Position numbers and translations under genes: made by a program. The notes under the pieces are model-generated. The model saw only the letters and a list, made by a program, of their open reading frames with translations, had not been told where the DNA came from and did no database searches. 64,000 nt of DNA from Micrasema longulum. Its lineage: Eukaryota > Arthropoda > Insecta > Trichoptera > Brachycentridae. How positions within the stretch are numbered: position 1 is the first letter of the stretch; every line of letters begins with the position of its first letter. Shown piece after piece: positions 35,295 to 48,200 of the stretch. The stretch covers positions 1 through 64,000 of the forward strand of contig JAGVSM010003752.1 of assembly GCA_022494885.1 (NCBI GenBank). The letters run 5' to 3'.

Positions 35295-35385
35295 CTGGGA
35301 TATTTATTTATTGTACAGCGCTCTTGAGGCGATTTTCACAAAAATGGCGCTATATAAATTATCCAACTATAATAATAATGCAATA
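35295..35385 (+). mobile_element. L2/CR1-like LINE 3' tail, copy
   Basis: 'CAGCGCTCTTGAGGCGATTT', 'TCACAAAAATGGCGCTATAT' and AAATTATCC, ending in an ATAATAATAAT run. Same 3' UTR as the 10.4 kb element (there in reverse) and the 38.06 kb copy. It is only the last ~90 bp, as expected for 5'-truncated LINE insertions. Confidence 0.6.
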
Positions 35386-35683
35386 GTTTATTTTCCCATA
35401 ATTAAAACAACTGTAAAACATTATTATCGATAGTCAAATACAATGGTTAGCTAAACATACTTATATGGACGATTCGCCCCAGCCATATTCATGGTGAAAT
35501 TGAGAATGATCGGGCGTGGCTAATACTGGTAATTCCGAAAAGTAACTATAAGTAATTTCTGATCGGAGTCTCAAAAGCCAGCTTAGCATTGAAAGGGTTA
35601 ATGAATTATTATTTGCTGAAAGATATCTCCTTTAACCCAAGAAAAAAAAAATTAAACAACCAGTAAGAGTATTTTTTAAAGAA

Positions 35684-35840
35684 TTTATTTTGATATAAAT
35701 AATACAAAAGATATGCTAATTACATATTTACACAATCAATGTACAAAACTTAATACGAAATAATAAATATACATAATGTAGTTGAATTGAGGAAGGAAAG
35801 GGGAGAAAGAATATCATCAGACAGAATTCCAGTACACCAT
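35684..35840 (-). other. Candidate terminal exon and poly(A) signal for the haemolymph glycoprotein gene
   Basis: On the minus strand a pyrimidine-rich acceptor ending TTTTTTTTAAG precedes 35840. The next 24 bases in phase 0 read M-V-Y-W-N-S-V then stop (35817-35819). AATAAA follows about 130 bases later (35689-35684). This fits the phase left by a GTTTGT donor at 39303-39298 inside the last coding exon of that gene. No poly(A) signal is seen close to the alternative stop at 39271. Confidence 0.35.
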
Positions 35841-36183
35841 CTTAAAAAAAATAATAATGTGAGTATTCAAGATTTACAAAAAAATAATCATGTATTTAAA
35901 ATAATACAAATTCTTAGAAAGTACAGTTATTAAGTTTAAAAATATAGATTTGATATAATTTGTGATGCATATACATAATGAATGCATGCCTACAAGTGTT
36001 TTTCTGGGTTATTATTCTGAGTGTTGTCAATCCATTCTGCCAATGGTTGGCAAGGATGAACAACGTAAAAGAACATCTTTATCTGAAAAGCCGTAAAAAT
36101 CTTAGAATTAAGTTGACATCGCTAAACAATGTTTTACCAGTAGGAGCAGATAAAAGAAAATATAATATAGGAAATAATAAACT

Positions 36184-36504
36184 GGAAAGGAAATGATGCC
36201 GAGCGACACGTAGCAACTTTACAGAATAGCCAACTAAAGTTTTTTTTTATTTTTAAAATTATGCTTACCACGGAATTTTCGAACAAGTCGGGATATAAAA
36301 AAATATGATTGAGCTATAGTAAAATTGTGTGTATTAAATAAATAAATAAAAGAATCCCGTATTTTAAATTCTTATTTAAATTATTTAAGAATCACGCCAA
36401 AATATAATACACATGTATGAGATTTTTTTTATTAATTGAAAAAAAATCTTTGATTGGCTCTTTTGTTAAGTTGCTACATGTGGCTTGGTAACTTTTTCCT
36501 TTCC
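36184..36504. mobile_element. MITE family M2, copy 1
   Basis: Inverted ends: 'GGAAAGGAAATGATGCCGAG' with CGACACGTAGCAACTTTACAG at the left. The right end in reverse reads 'GGAAAGGAAAAAGTTACCAA' with GCCACATGTAGCAACTTAACA. About 50 bp of similarity per end, AT-rich interior, no coding. The second copy is at 46685-46979. Confidence 0.7.
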
Positions 36505-38050
36505 GGCAACGATACAATATTACGTTACATAAGTACAATTTTAATTATGTAATTTTGTTTGCATATGTTTATGCAAACAGATTCCTTTTGTACTCGTGCT
36601 GATCAATAATTATTTTCAAACCATCTAATTCCTATTTGAATTTGTTTCCAAAATCTTTAAAGTGTATTCAGCATATTTTAGCATACTGTCTAAACAGGGA
36701 GCCATCAAAGAAAAAGTTACTTTTTTATAGAGAGGAGATAAAATAATAGTTCTTACAATAACATTGTTCATATTTTTAAAGCTATATTTCAATTGTGAAA
36801 TTATATTGTTCATCAGAATATGTGACAAATGGAGCACGATTATTGTCAGTGGAAATTACCTTTACACTATACATACATATTATTATGATTGCATTGACAA
36901 ATTAGATCTAATTAGTTTTTGGCATATCGCAGTCATATCTTAGCTTGTACCAGAATATTTAGCAAAAAAATGTTATAGGTATGAAAATGAAATATTTTTT
37001 CCTACCAATAATATTTTTTAAATCAGTTTAAAATAAAAGAAATGAATTTGTAATAAATATGAATGCTCAAAATTACCACACATCATTTGGTTTTTAAAAC
37101 TCCAGTTAATTACTAATAGTTAAGAAGACAAATAAGATTGAGTAATAAAACGGTATTTGTGTTTTTCTTGGTACTAGTATATGTACCTAGATAATATATG
37201 TACCGCATATCTGGTAACTGGTAAATAATAGTTTTAACGAGTAAACTAGAGACCTGCATAAGAATTGAGATACACAAACATTCAACAACTAGAAATATAA
37301 GTAGATTTAACGAATTAAAAATATGGCAGAAAAGGCTAAAAGAATTGATGAAACCATAATAGAGCTCGCGGAATTGGGGTACATGGATTTTTCACTTGAA
37401 GGAGCTCCTCTTGTCTGTTTGGCCTGAAACAATATAAGTAGTTAATAGAGCAAAATGTTAAACACGAGTTGAGCCCTTCTAAGTTTGTTCATATCGTATG
37501 TAGCGAGAACGAGAGCGAAATACTAATGAACTTACGAAACAAAGGAGTAATGGACTCTGTTGGATTCTGTTTTTTTTTATAACTAATTAAAAAACAATAC
37601 GTAAATAACTTTAACGCAGGTTTTCCTAGTGAAGAGGACTTTTAAATTAATTTTGTAAAAAAAATATTTCATATAGTATATAATTTTTTTTTTAAATCTA
37701 TCAAGTGTGGCGACTATTATTAGTAGGGATGGTGCCAAAAATGATCGCACTTTTAGTAGATATTATGTAGGTGTGTTATGTATGTATCTAGATATACCTA
37801 TATCATAGAATTTACACTTTCAAATGGTCCTTTGTGTCTTGTATATTAACATTGTTTAAAATATGTTGTGAACATTGCGAACATAAGAACGTATTGTTGA
37901 TATTATGGCTTTTTAATTCGGTAATTACGGGCTATTTCACAAATATACCCAAAGATCTCTATTGTCAAAATATTTTAATAAATCATGCGATGACAAAATA
38001 AATTGTTATACTGATGGGTTTTACTTTGATTTAATATTGCATAGAATTAA
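36505..38050. other. AT-rich stretch, no gene recognised
   Basis: No exon-like frame. A 34-codon frame at 37323-37427 ('MAEKAKRIDETIIELAELGY') has a fair start context but matches nothing I know and lacks neighbours to support it. If the glycoprotein gene uses the 35.8 kb terminal exon, this is part of its last intron. Confidence 0.4.
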
Positions 38051-38054
38051 TTTT

Positions 38055-38115
38055 GTAAAGCGTGCTTGAGGATATTATGATAATATCGCTGTATAAATAA
38101 TCCATTATAATAATA
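38055..38115 (+). mobile_element. L2/CR1-like LINE 3' tail, short copy
   Basis: 'TTGTAAAGCGTGCTTGAGGA' then 'ATATCGCTGTATAAATAATC' and (AATA/ATA)n. Matches the last 60 bases of the 10.4 and 35.3 kb tails. Confidence 0.55.
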
Positions 38116-38343
38116 ATAATGAATACTTTGTAACCCCAACATATTGACGCATGTCGTGTTGAGCTGTAAACATTACAAATTACAATATCCAAAACAAGAT
38201 GCAAAATTTGAGTAAAATTTCAATAATACAATACGCTATTTCACACATTATTAGAGTCGTATTTTCTTTGCGTTACAAAAATTGGATGGTCTTATTTCTA
38301 TGAGTCTGGTACAATATACGAATACGACAACATTATATGCATA

Positions 38344-38387
38344 TGTGCAAAATTCGAACGTTTACTGTGCAAAATTCGAACGTTTAC
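38344..38387 (+). repeat. Perfect 22 bp tandem duplication
   Basis: TGTGCAAAATTCGAACGTTTAC occurs twice with no spacer (a 22-base unit, written once here as TGTGCAAAATTCG plus AACGTTTAC). A third TGTG follows. The flanks are rich in GCATATG/CATATGC words. Confidence 0.9.
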
Positions 38388-38799
38388 TGTGGGAACTGGA
38401 CTCAGCTTTGGGCAGTATCCGATTAATACTATCAACCTAGATACTTAGTACGTATGCATATAGGCAATATGCATATGTACGAGACATATGCAGATATGTA
38501 TACTGAATATTGTTTGAATTTGAGAATTGCGTGCACCCGTATGTTCTCCGAGGGAGTTTTAGGAATGTTTGAAGATTTTTTTCATGTTTATTTATTATTT
38601 TAATAACAAAATAGATTTGTATAGATAAACCTGTTCAAGTTTCTGATAATACGTATCCTTTATTGTTCCATTTTTATCTTCAGTTTCGCCAAGTACATTG
38701 TTATGCATTGAAAAATTGCATTTTTATGCGTAGGGTGTATATTCTTTCATTAATGGGTTAAAGTCCAGTATGCAGCTTAATATTGCATGTATTTTTAAT

Positions 38800-39130
38800 T
38801 TACACATTGCGATATAGGATGAATGCTGTCGAAATGAGATCTCTTTGGGAAGTGTCGAAACTCGTACATTATGCAAAGCTGAGACAGGCATTATTGACAA
38901 AATTAAGAAAGGGGTGCTGCATTGGCTTGGATATGTAGAGCGAATGGAATAGCGAAAAAACAACTAAAAAAATATGAAGAAAGACATGGCATGACCAAAT
39001 CCAACAAATATTTGAAGATGGACATGCCAAAAGTGCATGAAGATGTATGAATGTAGAGGAAGCAAGGTCTGTATGCAAAGATATAGTGATGTGTCTGCCC
39101 CTACGGAGAAACTGCGTGATGATTTGTTGT
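38800..39130 (+). mobile_element. LINE 3' fragment related to the NDUFB7 intron element
   Basis: 'GAAAGGGGTGCTGCATTGGC' then 'TTGGATATGTAGAGCGAATG' parallels 4470-4525. Further on, 'AAGACATGGCATGACCAAAT' parallels 4595-4615, and the 'CCCTACGGAGAAACTGCGTG' end is shared. Frames are broken by stops. Confidence 0.75.
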
Positions 39131-39270
39131 GGTTTGGAATATAGGCACATAGTTAAATATTCTTCTGGCTTTCTGCAGTAATGTTTGTTAAATATTAGTA
39201 ATTATTATGTATGTTTAACAATGATAAAAAGGGAATATTTGGTATTATAGTGACTAAACGTGGAATAAAA

Positions 39271-42200
39271 TTATTTAAACGTATTACGTAAACAAATACA
39301 AACCTTATCACCGCAAGGAGTGACTTGTCTAATGAATTTAAAAAGTGATTCAGCAATATTGCTCGGAGTTGGTTCATCACACTTTTCTAATTCCAACACA
39401 ATACAATCTTGCAGTTTGACCATATCGTCACATTGCTCCGTTTGGATTAGCAGATCTGGAATATTTTCTATGGATGGAGTTTCCTTAGGAATGTATTTGG
39501 ACATTGTAGTGTTTACACAGTTCTCTATGGCTTCCTGCTTTTCTGACAGACATTCTGGACCTCCTTCGGCAATGAACACTGTAATTTAGTAGGAGAGAGT
39601 TCAAATAACAATTGAATGCACACGATCAGGTAGTTGATAACAACATTAGTTATACAATAAATAATTAAGAAATATAGAAGACAATAACTGCGGTGATCTA
39701 ACCAGGGAAAGAACAAACCCCTCGATCGAACATTTTCAATGGAAATGTCACATCCTTTAAAGCAGACATTCCTCAATCGAAGAAATGTTCAGCGTTAGAT
39801 CAATCTTTAAATTATTATTGCCCGTATCTTTCACTGTATATCACACAAATATTAATTTGAATCTTGACCTTCCCCCTTTTTCCTAACTCCTTTCCCCTCT
39901 TTTACACAATTTTGAATAACTATTATTAGTAGACGGCCTCGTGGTGTAATGGTCAGCGCGTGTGCCTACCATGCAAGGGGTCTCGGGTTCGATTCCCGAC
40001 ATGGTTGACATGAAATATTCATTTAAAAAGGTGTTTTGCACTAGGTTGTTTCAAAGTCCCGGGACTGGTACCTGAAGCGTAAGACTGATCATCTTACCTT
40101 CATGTGACAAAAATGATCAAGATACACTGCGATTGGTGTACCAATGCAGTGCCCTATGCACCATCGGGTGTGGAAAGGGAATGATGATGACGGGTACATT
40201 TATTAAAATTAAATGTTACTTTAAGTACTTTATTCATTGTTCTTCTAACTAATTCTTGAATTTGTTTACTACTACACTGAGACCATATTATTAATCCAAA
40301 TACAAAGTGTGGAAGTATGAAAGCAATGTATAACATCATTAATTTTGTCCTTTTATCAAAGACATCTGTTCTCATTACCCCAATAATTGAACCCAGTTTT
40401 TTTTATAACTGCTTTGATATGTTTCTGTTTTAAAACCAAACCAACAAGTTAGATCGATACTTAATCAAAATAATTTTTTATCAAGAAATATCTACAAAAA
40501 ACATGAATATTAGATATACACAGAAAAAGGGAATTGGTGTCTGGTTGAAGTGATCGATGTATACAACGTATTTTAGGGTACTATAGCGTGTCCTCTCTCT
40601 CTCTACCCATGAGGGGAAATAAGGTAATGCTGGGTTAGGTAAAATGATTATGAGACTCACACGCGATTCTGTCCCCTTCTTTGAAGCAAATAAAGTTAGT
40701 GAGACTCTCAGTAATGTTAAGGATAATCTTGGTGTTGGCGCGTTCCTTCTCATTTAAACATGGTTGGATGGCATCTGTGAAATTGCTCACACATTCTTTT
40801 AGCTGTGGGGACTTGCGGCAATACCTAGCGGAAAATAATCATAGTACAAAATGAAGATTGAAGAACAATTGCATATATGTTCAAATAAAATAAAGCATTT
40901 CAGTAACAACATAAAAATGTTAGCAAAATTTACATTTTTATATCGTATTTTAATCTTGTTTTTATTTTATCTTATATTTATCAATATGGGTCAGTATGCA
41001 ATTATTTTGTTTTGTTTAATTATAACAGAACATTGTCCGAAGATATGTCATAATATGAAAATTGAGCCTAAATAGGAAAATTGAGTCATCCAGGATATTA
41101 TTCAAAGTAATTACAATCTTATCTTTTGACAAAAGCTATCTCAAAATGTTTATTGCAGTACTTAACAAAAAATTGTGTAATATTATAAAAATATAAGTAA
41201 AGATGACGAAAATAAGCTTTTCATTTATATACGGTAGTCAGATGGCAGAAGGGACCATCTGTATTTTAGTCTCTGTTTTAGTTTCCAAATGTTTTAATTA
41301 ATATTTCAGCAAATATACGCAGATTTTTTTTTTTAAATCAGCGTCTTTTAGAATGGTAATTTATTATTGAAACGCAAACTAAAATATTTTAGTTTGTGGA
41401 TTAAAGTCTTGAAATTGAGACGTATTTCAGCTCTCCTGAACATTTTTGAAAATTACAGATGGTCCCTTCTGCCATCTGACTACCGATATATATATATTAT
41501 TGGTAATTTATGTAAGTATGTGATCATTTATGAAAGTGAAGCATACTTCTTAAACACAAGATCCATATCTCCATGCGGCTTGGCTTCTTCGATTTCCTTC
41601 TTAATTACTTCCATGTTAACGAGTCCTTTAATGCAAGTCTGCAACTCTTCTTTGGCTACCTACAAATAATGAAAAATAATCATTATGTGCTATTATGAAA
41701 GTTACATTTTGACATTGTTTTCTGAATTGGAATAAAGTTGGCAAAACATACATTATAGGGACAATTAAACTGAAATATGTAAGTAATGTTTATGTAACAC
41801 TGATTAAAAACATCGTTTATATCTTTTTTGTATTTTATATATGTTATCCTAAAAATATTATTAGTTAAAATAGAATAAACGACGTCACTCCCCATTATGT
41901 ACACAAGAATTGTTTATTTCTTTTACGTAATGGGAAACGTTTATGTAAATATATGTATATGATTAATGTAAAAAAATGTATTTAGTTGTAATATTGTATT
42001 TTTATTTGTTATTAATAAAAAAAAGAAAACTATAACATCTTATAAGCTTAGCTTAATACTTAGTTCGCAATTAATAGTTTTACAGCATTGCAAGACGCAT
42101 CCCCGTTCAGGGAACTAATACGTTCTATGTTAGATATTTTATCCAAGCTCGATAGGGTGGGTGCACATTGCGTAACTCCCCGTATTATTAGTTACAGATA

Positions 42201-45200
42201 GGATAAACATACAAGTGCAAAAAGTAGCGATCAGAAGCCATGTATGTTTACTAAGACTGCTGTGAAAACTTGGTGCTGGAAACATGACAAGAAACTAAAT
42301 GGATATTGAGTAATTAACCAACGAACCATTACGCCGTTTCCCCGTTCTCTTTCTGTCTACCCTTAGGTCATGTCCATTCTCAAGTATTTGTCGCCATGTC
42401 TTCTTCAATTTCTGCATCCATCAATATTCGCATCATAAATCTTTTTGAGCGTGAGATATTTATGGTGATATTATATTAAGTATTACAGCTACAAAGCAAT
42501 TGATGTTTGGGATTCCAGCTCTTTATATTATTTATTAAATAAGAATAAAATTGTTACGTTTTTGTATATTATCTGTTATTCGCTATATCAAATTTATGTG
42601 AATTAAGTAATTTATTATTGTACACTGTGTCAAATTATTCTACACTTTGTCATGTAATAAAATATTGTTTTAATTTTACATTTAAATGAAGGAAATAATT
42701 ATTAATTTAAGAAAGTAACAAAACACGAATCAGTAAAATTTTTGTAAAAAGTTTGGTGGTGCATGTAATAAAAATAGGGTCCAAATTAATGCCTGTTCAA
42801 TATTATTTAATTTTATTTGTACATTATATATGTATTGAACATCGTATTAAATCAAAATATAGTAATTCTGAAAAATTGATAAACGAGACTAGTTATATGA
42901 TTTTATTTTATGTTTAAATACTGAGGATTTATTTTCCCACACTGACAATGCAATTTTTCTTCTTGATACATACATACACGGTGTTTTCTTTCTATTGTTT
43001 CTGACACGTGCATTTATTTTTTTGTATTTCCTTGATTATTATTTTAAAGCATAAATCTTACATTAAATGTTCATTAGTATTAATTAACATGCAAGCTGCA
43101 TTTAAGTGGATTGCTAATACTAAATAATTGCTAGAAATGAAATCATAGATAAGTAAGAGCTCAGGGACAGGTACATTACGATAGTAATTATCCCTATGCC
43201 GATGTGCTGATGTGCTGATGTGCTGATGTGATTACCTGTTTCATATTTTACATTCAAATGAACTTGAGATCATGACCGAAAGATAAATATTACTCGTACA
43301 CTATGTTACATTCAGAATTATTTATTTATTAATTTACACGCCCTACGGGCTTTTACATATATTAGAAATTACATTCAAGTGCAGCAGTGAAACATAGGTA
43401 TGTAAATTTAGTTAAAATTAAAGATAACATAAGAAAAGCTAAAAGATACAATAATAAGTAAAAATCAGGAAATGTACCAACATAGGTATAGGGTACATAG
43501 AAAAATATTTAATAAATTTACATATGAAAACATACACACATACATATAAGTTTATACATTATTATAGAGATACATGAGAAAAAAAAATAGTAAATAAAGA
43601 ACAATATTAAGAAATTTTATACAAATTAATTTATAACCTTTTGCATACTTAACCTATATTTATATAAAGACAGACAAAATGTATCAACTTCACCATACTC
43701 ATTACCTAGCCGGTGTAGTCTAGGTATTGGTGAATTGTAATAATAATTGTGACTGCCAGGAGATTAAAAAAATAACGTTAGCTGCTGAGTATTTCGAACT
43801 GGTACTTTTAAGCTGATAACACTAGTTAATTCCGGGACGTCCAATATGCCATTTGCTATTTTATATAAATTTAATAAATCATTTATAATTCTTCTTTTAC
43901 AAAGAGCTGACATATTTAGTGTACATAATAAATTATCATAATCAATATTTTCAGTGGGTATATTAAGTTTGTAATTGATGAATCTAAGGAATTTACGTTG
44001 TACTCTTTCTAACTTTAAAATATGAACATTGTAATAAGGTGACCAAATTGTTGAATTGAATTCTAAATGACTTCTAACCAAGGCGGTAAATAGCACTTTG
44101 AGGGTAGTGATGGAATTAAAATCCTTTACAGTTCGCTGCAAATATCCAAGACATTTCATTGCCTTATTAGTGATGGTATCAATGTGAGGAATAAATGTCA
44201 ATTTTTCGTCAAAAACTATCCCCAAATCATTTATTTGTGTAACTCTTCCCAGATCGATATTATTAATGTTGTAATCGAATATTACGAGTTTTTACTTCTT
44301 GTAAATGATATTACACAACACTTGTCGACATTTAAGTATTGATTAAAATTAAAATTGATTAAATAACACTTGATTTGAATGAACCCGCTAGCAATATTCT
44401 CAAATGTTGTTGTTGTTCAACTTCTTCTTGTCCACATCCGCTTCTAAATGGAGCATGTAGACATCACCAGACACCTAAAAGAGATCCTGTCATTAGCTAG
44501 CATTTTTGCCTCCTCCGATGTCAATCCCGTGTCCCTTAGTTCCACTGAAAGATCGTCACTGAGGCCCTACAGAACGGCGGGGGCCCGCAGGTGTGAAGAA
44601 GAAGCAACTTGGGTGCAGGCTTTCCTGAGGCATCCGCAGCACGTGTTCAAGCCAGATCCACTGCTGTACCCTCGAAATATTCATTATAGGAGGCTGCTGA
44701 ATTCAATGTTGGTAGTGAAATGACCTATGCCTAATATTCTCATCAAACATGTACTCTCAAAACTCAGAAGTTTGGTGTTTTAAGTTTTGGTAAGGCCCAT
44801 AACCCTTTGCAATTACTTTCATACGAGAGTGAGTTTGATTTTTACTAATACACTATCAAAAATGTGCAAACGTGCAACTGTCAAATTATTCCTGAACGGC
44901 ACCATCGTTCGGGGACCTTTTAGAAAAATGTAGGCTTTCAGGATTTAACACTTTTTTCCATAGTTAGTGGGATCATAATCAAAAGTCTTAGTTGGGTAAA
45001 CAACCGCCGGTTGCGAAAGGATTAATAGAAGTACTGGCATCACATGAGATTTGAATAATTGGCATTTCACTTTGACCAAGTATAGACTAGAGTGGCCGAC
45101 AGCATGCATCATGTTAAAAGTTGCTCGAGCATTTCCTAGACGAGTTGCAAGCTCTTTGTGGATGCCACAATCTTCAGTTATGCGAACTCCCAAGTATTTA

Positions 45201-48200
45201 AAGCTGTCAACTTTCTTAATCCTCTGCTCATTATTATAGAGAGAGTCAGGACAGGATGTGATCTGCACATAATCTGATATTCATTTTAAGAATATTAACT
45301 TGCTTGTTTCAAAGACAAAACTCGTGAAATATGAAAGTATACAGCGGTGTAAGTGTGTCTAAATACGATACATACCTACTGCAGGTTGTAAGGAATATTT
45401 TTTTTTAAAAACTGATCTTTACAGAGCAAAGCCAATTTTTTTTTATAAAGGTTGAAACTAATTTTAAATAAACATTAAATGTAAAAACACATATTTTTTA
45501 GTAATATTTGTTTAACGGCTAAATAAAATTCTTAAATGTTTATGTTTATGCTGAGAATTTCGACTTATTTAAAGTTAATAAATCTGTAAATTTAGTTATT
45601 TAGTATTGGACAACCATAAGCTACCCTTTTATGACCGTATACAGCCATATGCTGAGTTCAAAAATAACCCAAAACCTGTTCGAAAGATATTTAGTATTTA
45701 CACATTTAAATGTAGTAATATTACTCTTTAGAAATTAACAAAAGACGGCTTTTATTGATGTGAATTTAAGTACATAGCAGTTAGGTTTGATTGAAATGAC
45801 CTTAGGTTGACTTGAAACAGGTTTCTTAATAGAGAATAATATTATGCATGTACATACATACTACTATTCTATACTTACATAACTATTCTAATGTTTTATA
45901 AAGGTAAGAAAAACCATTCAAATGGAATATTATTTATGGAAGGTATAAGATTGATACGTTCAAACGGGGCTAGGATCACAAAAAAAGCGCGCTAATAAAA
46001 TGAACACATATTTTTCATACAAGAAGTTTCTTGAATATCTTAGTTTTTTCTACATTAATTAATCTACACCTTCATGTAATAAATAGGGTTGTGAAATTGG
46101 AGCTAGAGTATTTTAAACGATTGTCAGAATTTGGGGTATGGCAGACTCCGATTTTAATATAAAAAAGTTTTTCATTTTCTTATTTTACTGAAGATGTAAA
46201 ACAGTTCGATTACATGACATCTGTGATTCGTGCTGGCCTTATATCATAATGAGAGAATTATGTCTCATAAAGTAAATTTTAATTTAAAAAAAATAGAATA
46301 TTCATGTAAGATATTATAATATCCTTGTTAGCTTGTAGCACTTAACTAAATATGTATGTCATGAAAGATGATTTAATTTAATGTTTTATTGTTAATTATT
46401 ACGGCTTAACACGGGCACAGCCTTAAAAGCCTTAGTACATTCAATAATATGTAAACGAATGTAATTTTGAATGAGTAAATAAAAAAAGTAAAAAAATAAA
46501 ATGTTCAAATTTTGATATAGAAAATTGGAATTTAGTTTATTATGATATATCAAATAGAATGATTATCATTTGATCCAAATGACACTGAATCCGTTCTTAA
46601 GTTTTTACTATCTGTAATTGGTCTATAAAATATTTAGTAGATACATGTCATTTTTTGCAATAAATTATGTCTCAATGGTGAAAAGGAAAGCCCCTAAGTG
46701 ATATGTAGCAGCTTTACAGAAATGCCATATATATATTTTTTAAATTCAAATAAATACCGGGACTGAGTAATTTAAAAGGCCAGCAAAAATAATTTTTCAT
46801 TTTTTTTTTCCGCTAAGTTAACTGTACGCAATCTGTCATTTAGTTTGTTGTCAGAAGTCAAAAACATTGGTTGTACTGAAGTGCGTGTTGCGCTTGAGTA
46901 CAGCCAATTAAAAAAAGAAAAACTTTCTTTGGTTCTATTGTAAAGTTAGCTACATATCGTTTAGTATTTTTTTCTTTCCATCGTCGATATTATGGTGACA
47001 GTTTTTTGATATTATCACATTTAAAATGTGGCGGCCTCTGTGATGTAGTTGTTAAGACACTTGACACACGCGCGGATGGTTCCGGGATCAATTCCCAATG
47101 AGAACACAAATATTAAATATGATTTTTATCAAGCCTGGTTATTCTGTGCTGTAATTCACCACTGTAATTGGGCCCCCTGGCCTGTTGTGATGCAAAAAAA
47201 AGGTTCAAACTTTCAGTGAATAATTGCTTTTTGGGGTATTCTGCCTATTGCATATTCTGTATCTGAAGTAGAAAATTGCATTTTTAAAGAAATATTTATT
47301 TTTGTTCCGTCAGAGGAAGCGCTATCAGCATTTTGCGCATTTAAATTGTAAATACATCTTTCCCATTTTTTTCTAATTTGGTGCATGCCAATAAATCGAT
47401 GCAGTGAAGCTATTGTGAATATTGTGAACTGCAGTGTACAAATTCTTGCTAATACTATAAAGTAATGTAATAAAGTTAACATTTAAAATCTGGAAAATGT
47501 TAATCTTCCTATCTTTTTATCTTCCTGTTTATTATAAGGTAATTCAGTCTTATTTATTAGGAAAAAATACGGTAATCCCAAAATTAATTATTGAAGGTCA
47601 ACAGACCTTTGATTCCAGTATTGTAATTATCTTCATTTGGAATTGAAATTTAATCACAATAAAAGGTTGAAATAAAATCAAGGTCCATAGTACCTTCAAT
47701 AAAGATACTTAATACCCAGTAGATACAAATACACACTCGATAATATAATCTTATCTTGTGTTATTAAAAAAAAATACAAATGAATAGAAGTAGATTAATA
47801 TATTATTGATATCTTGGAAATGAACGTTTATGCGATTTGTATGGTTTGGTATACGTAGTATTAAAAAATTGTATACATCTTGTTAATTTTTTGGTTATTT
47901 TAACCGCTCTACTGGGGCATTATAGCCAGTGTGGTGTTAAGTTTTATTTTTAAATTTACACATTTTTATTTTAGTAAGTTATGCGTATACAAGTTTGTAC
48001 CTAATATTAGACTATCTACAACATATTTATAATAAATTCCATTAGTAACAAGATATTTACAAAAAATTTATACACTAATTTATGAGTGAGTACAGAAGAG
48101 TTATGATATTGGTAGGAAGTGGAAGGTTAATTATTATATTTATACATTTTAAAGTAAAAAAATAATGTCTAAAAAATGTTCATATAAAATTATAATGGAT

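Noticed and set aside
37323..37427. 34-codon frame with fair start context
   Set aside because: No recognisable motif, no neighbouring exons and no poly(A) signal; kept only as a remark.
43200..43232. CRISPR-like array
   Set aside because: Direct 8-base repeats without spacers in a eukaryotic intron; it is a microsatellite.
44448..44723. 91-residue plus-strand frame as a gene
   Set aside because: It lies across a reverse-oriented LINE shared with 17.6-18.2 kb and has no splice partners.
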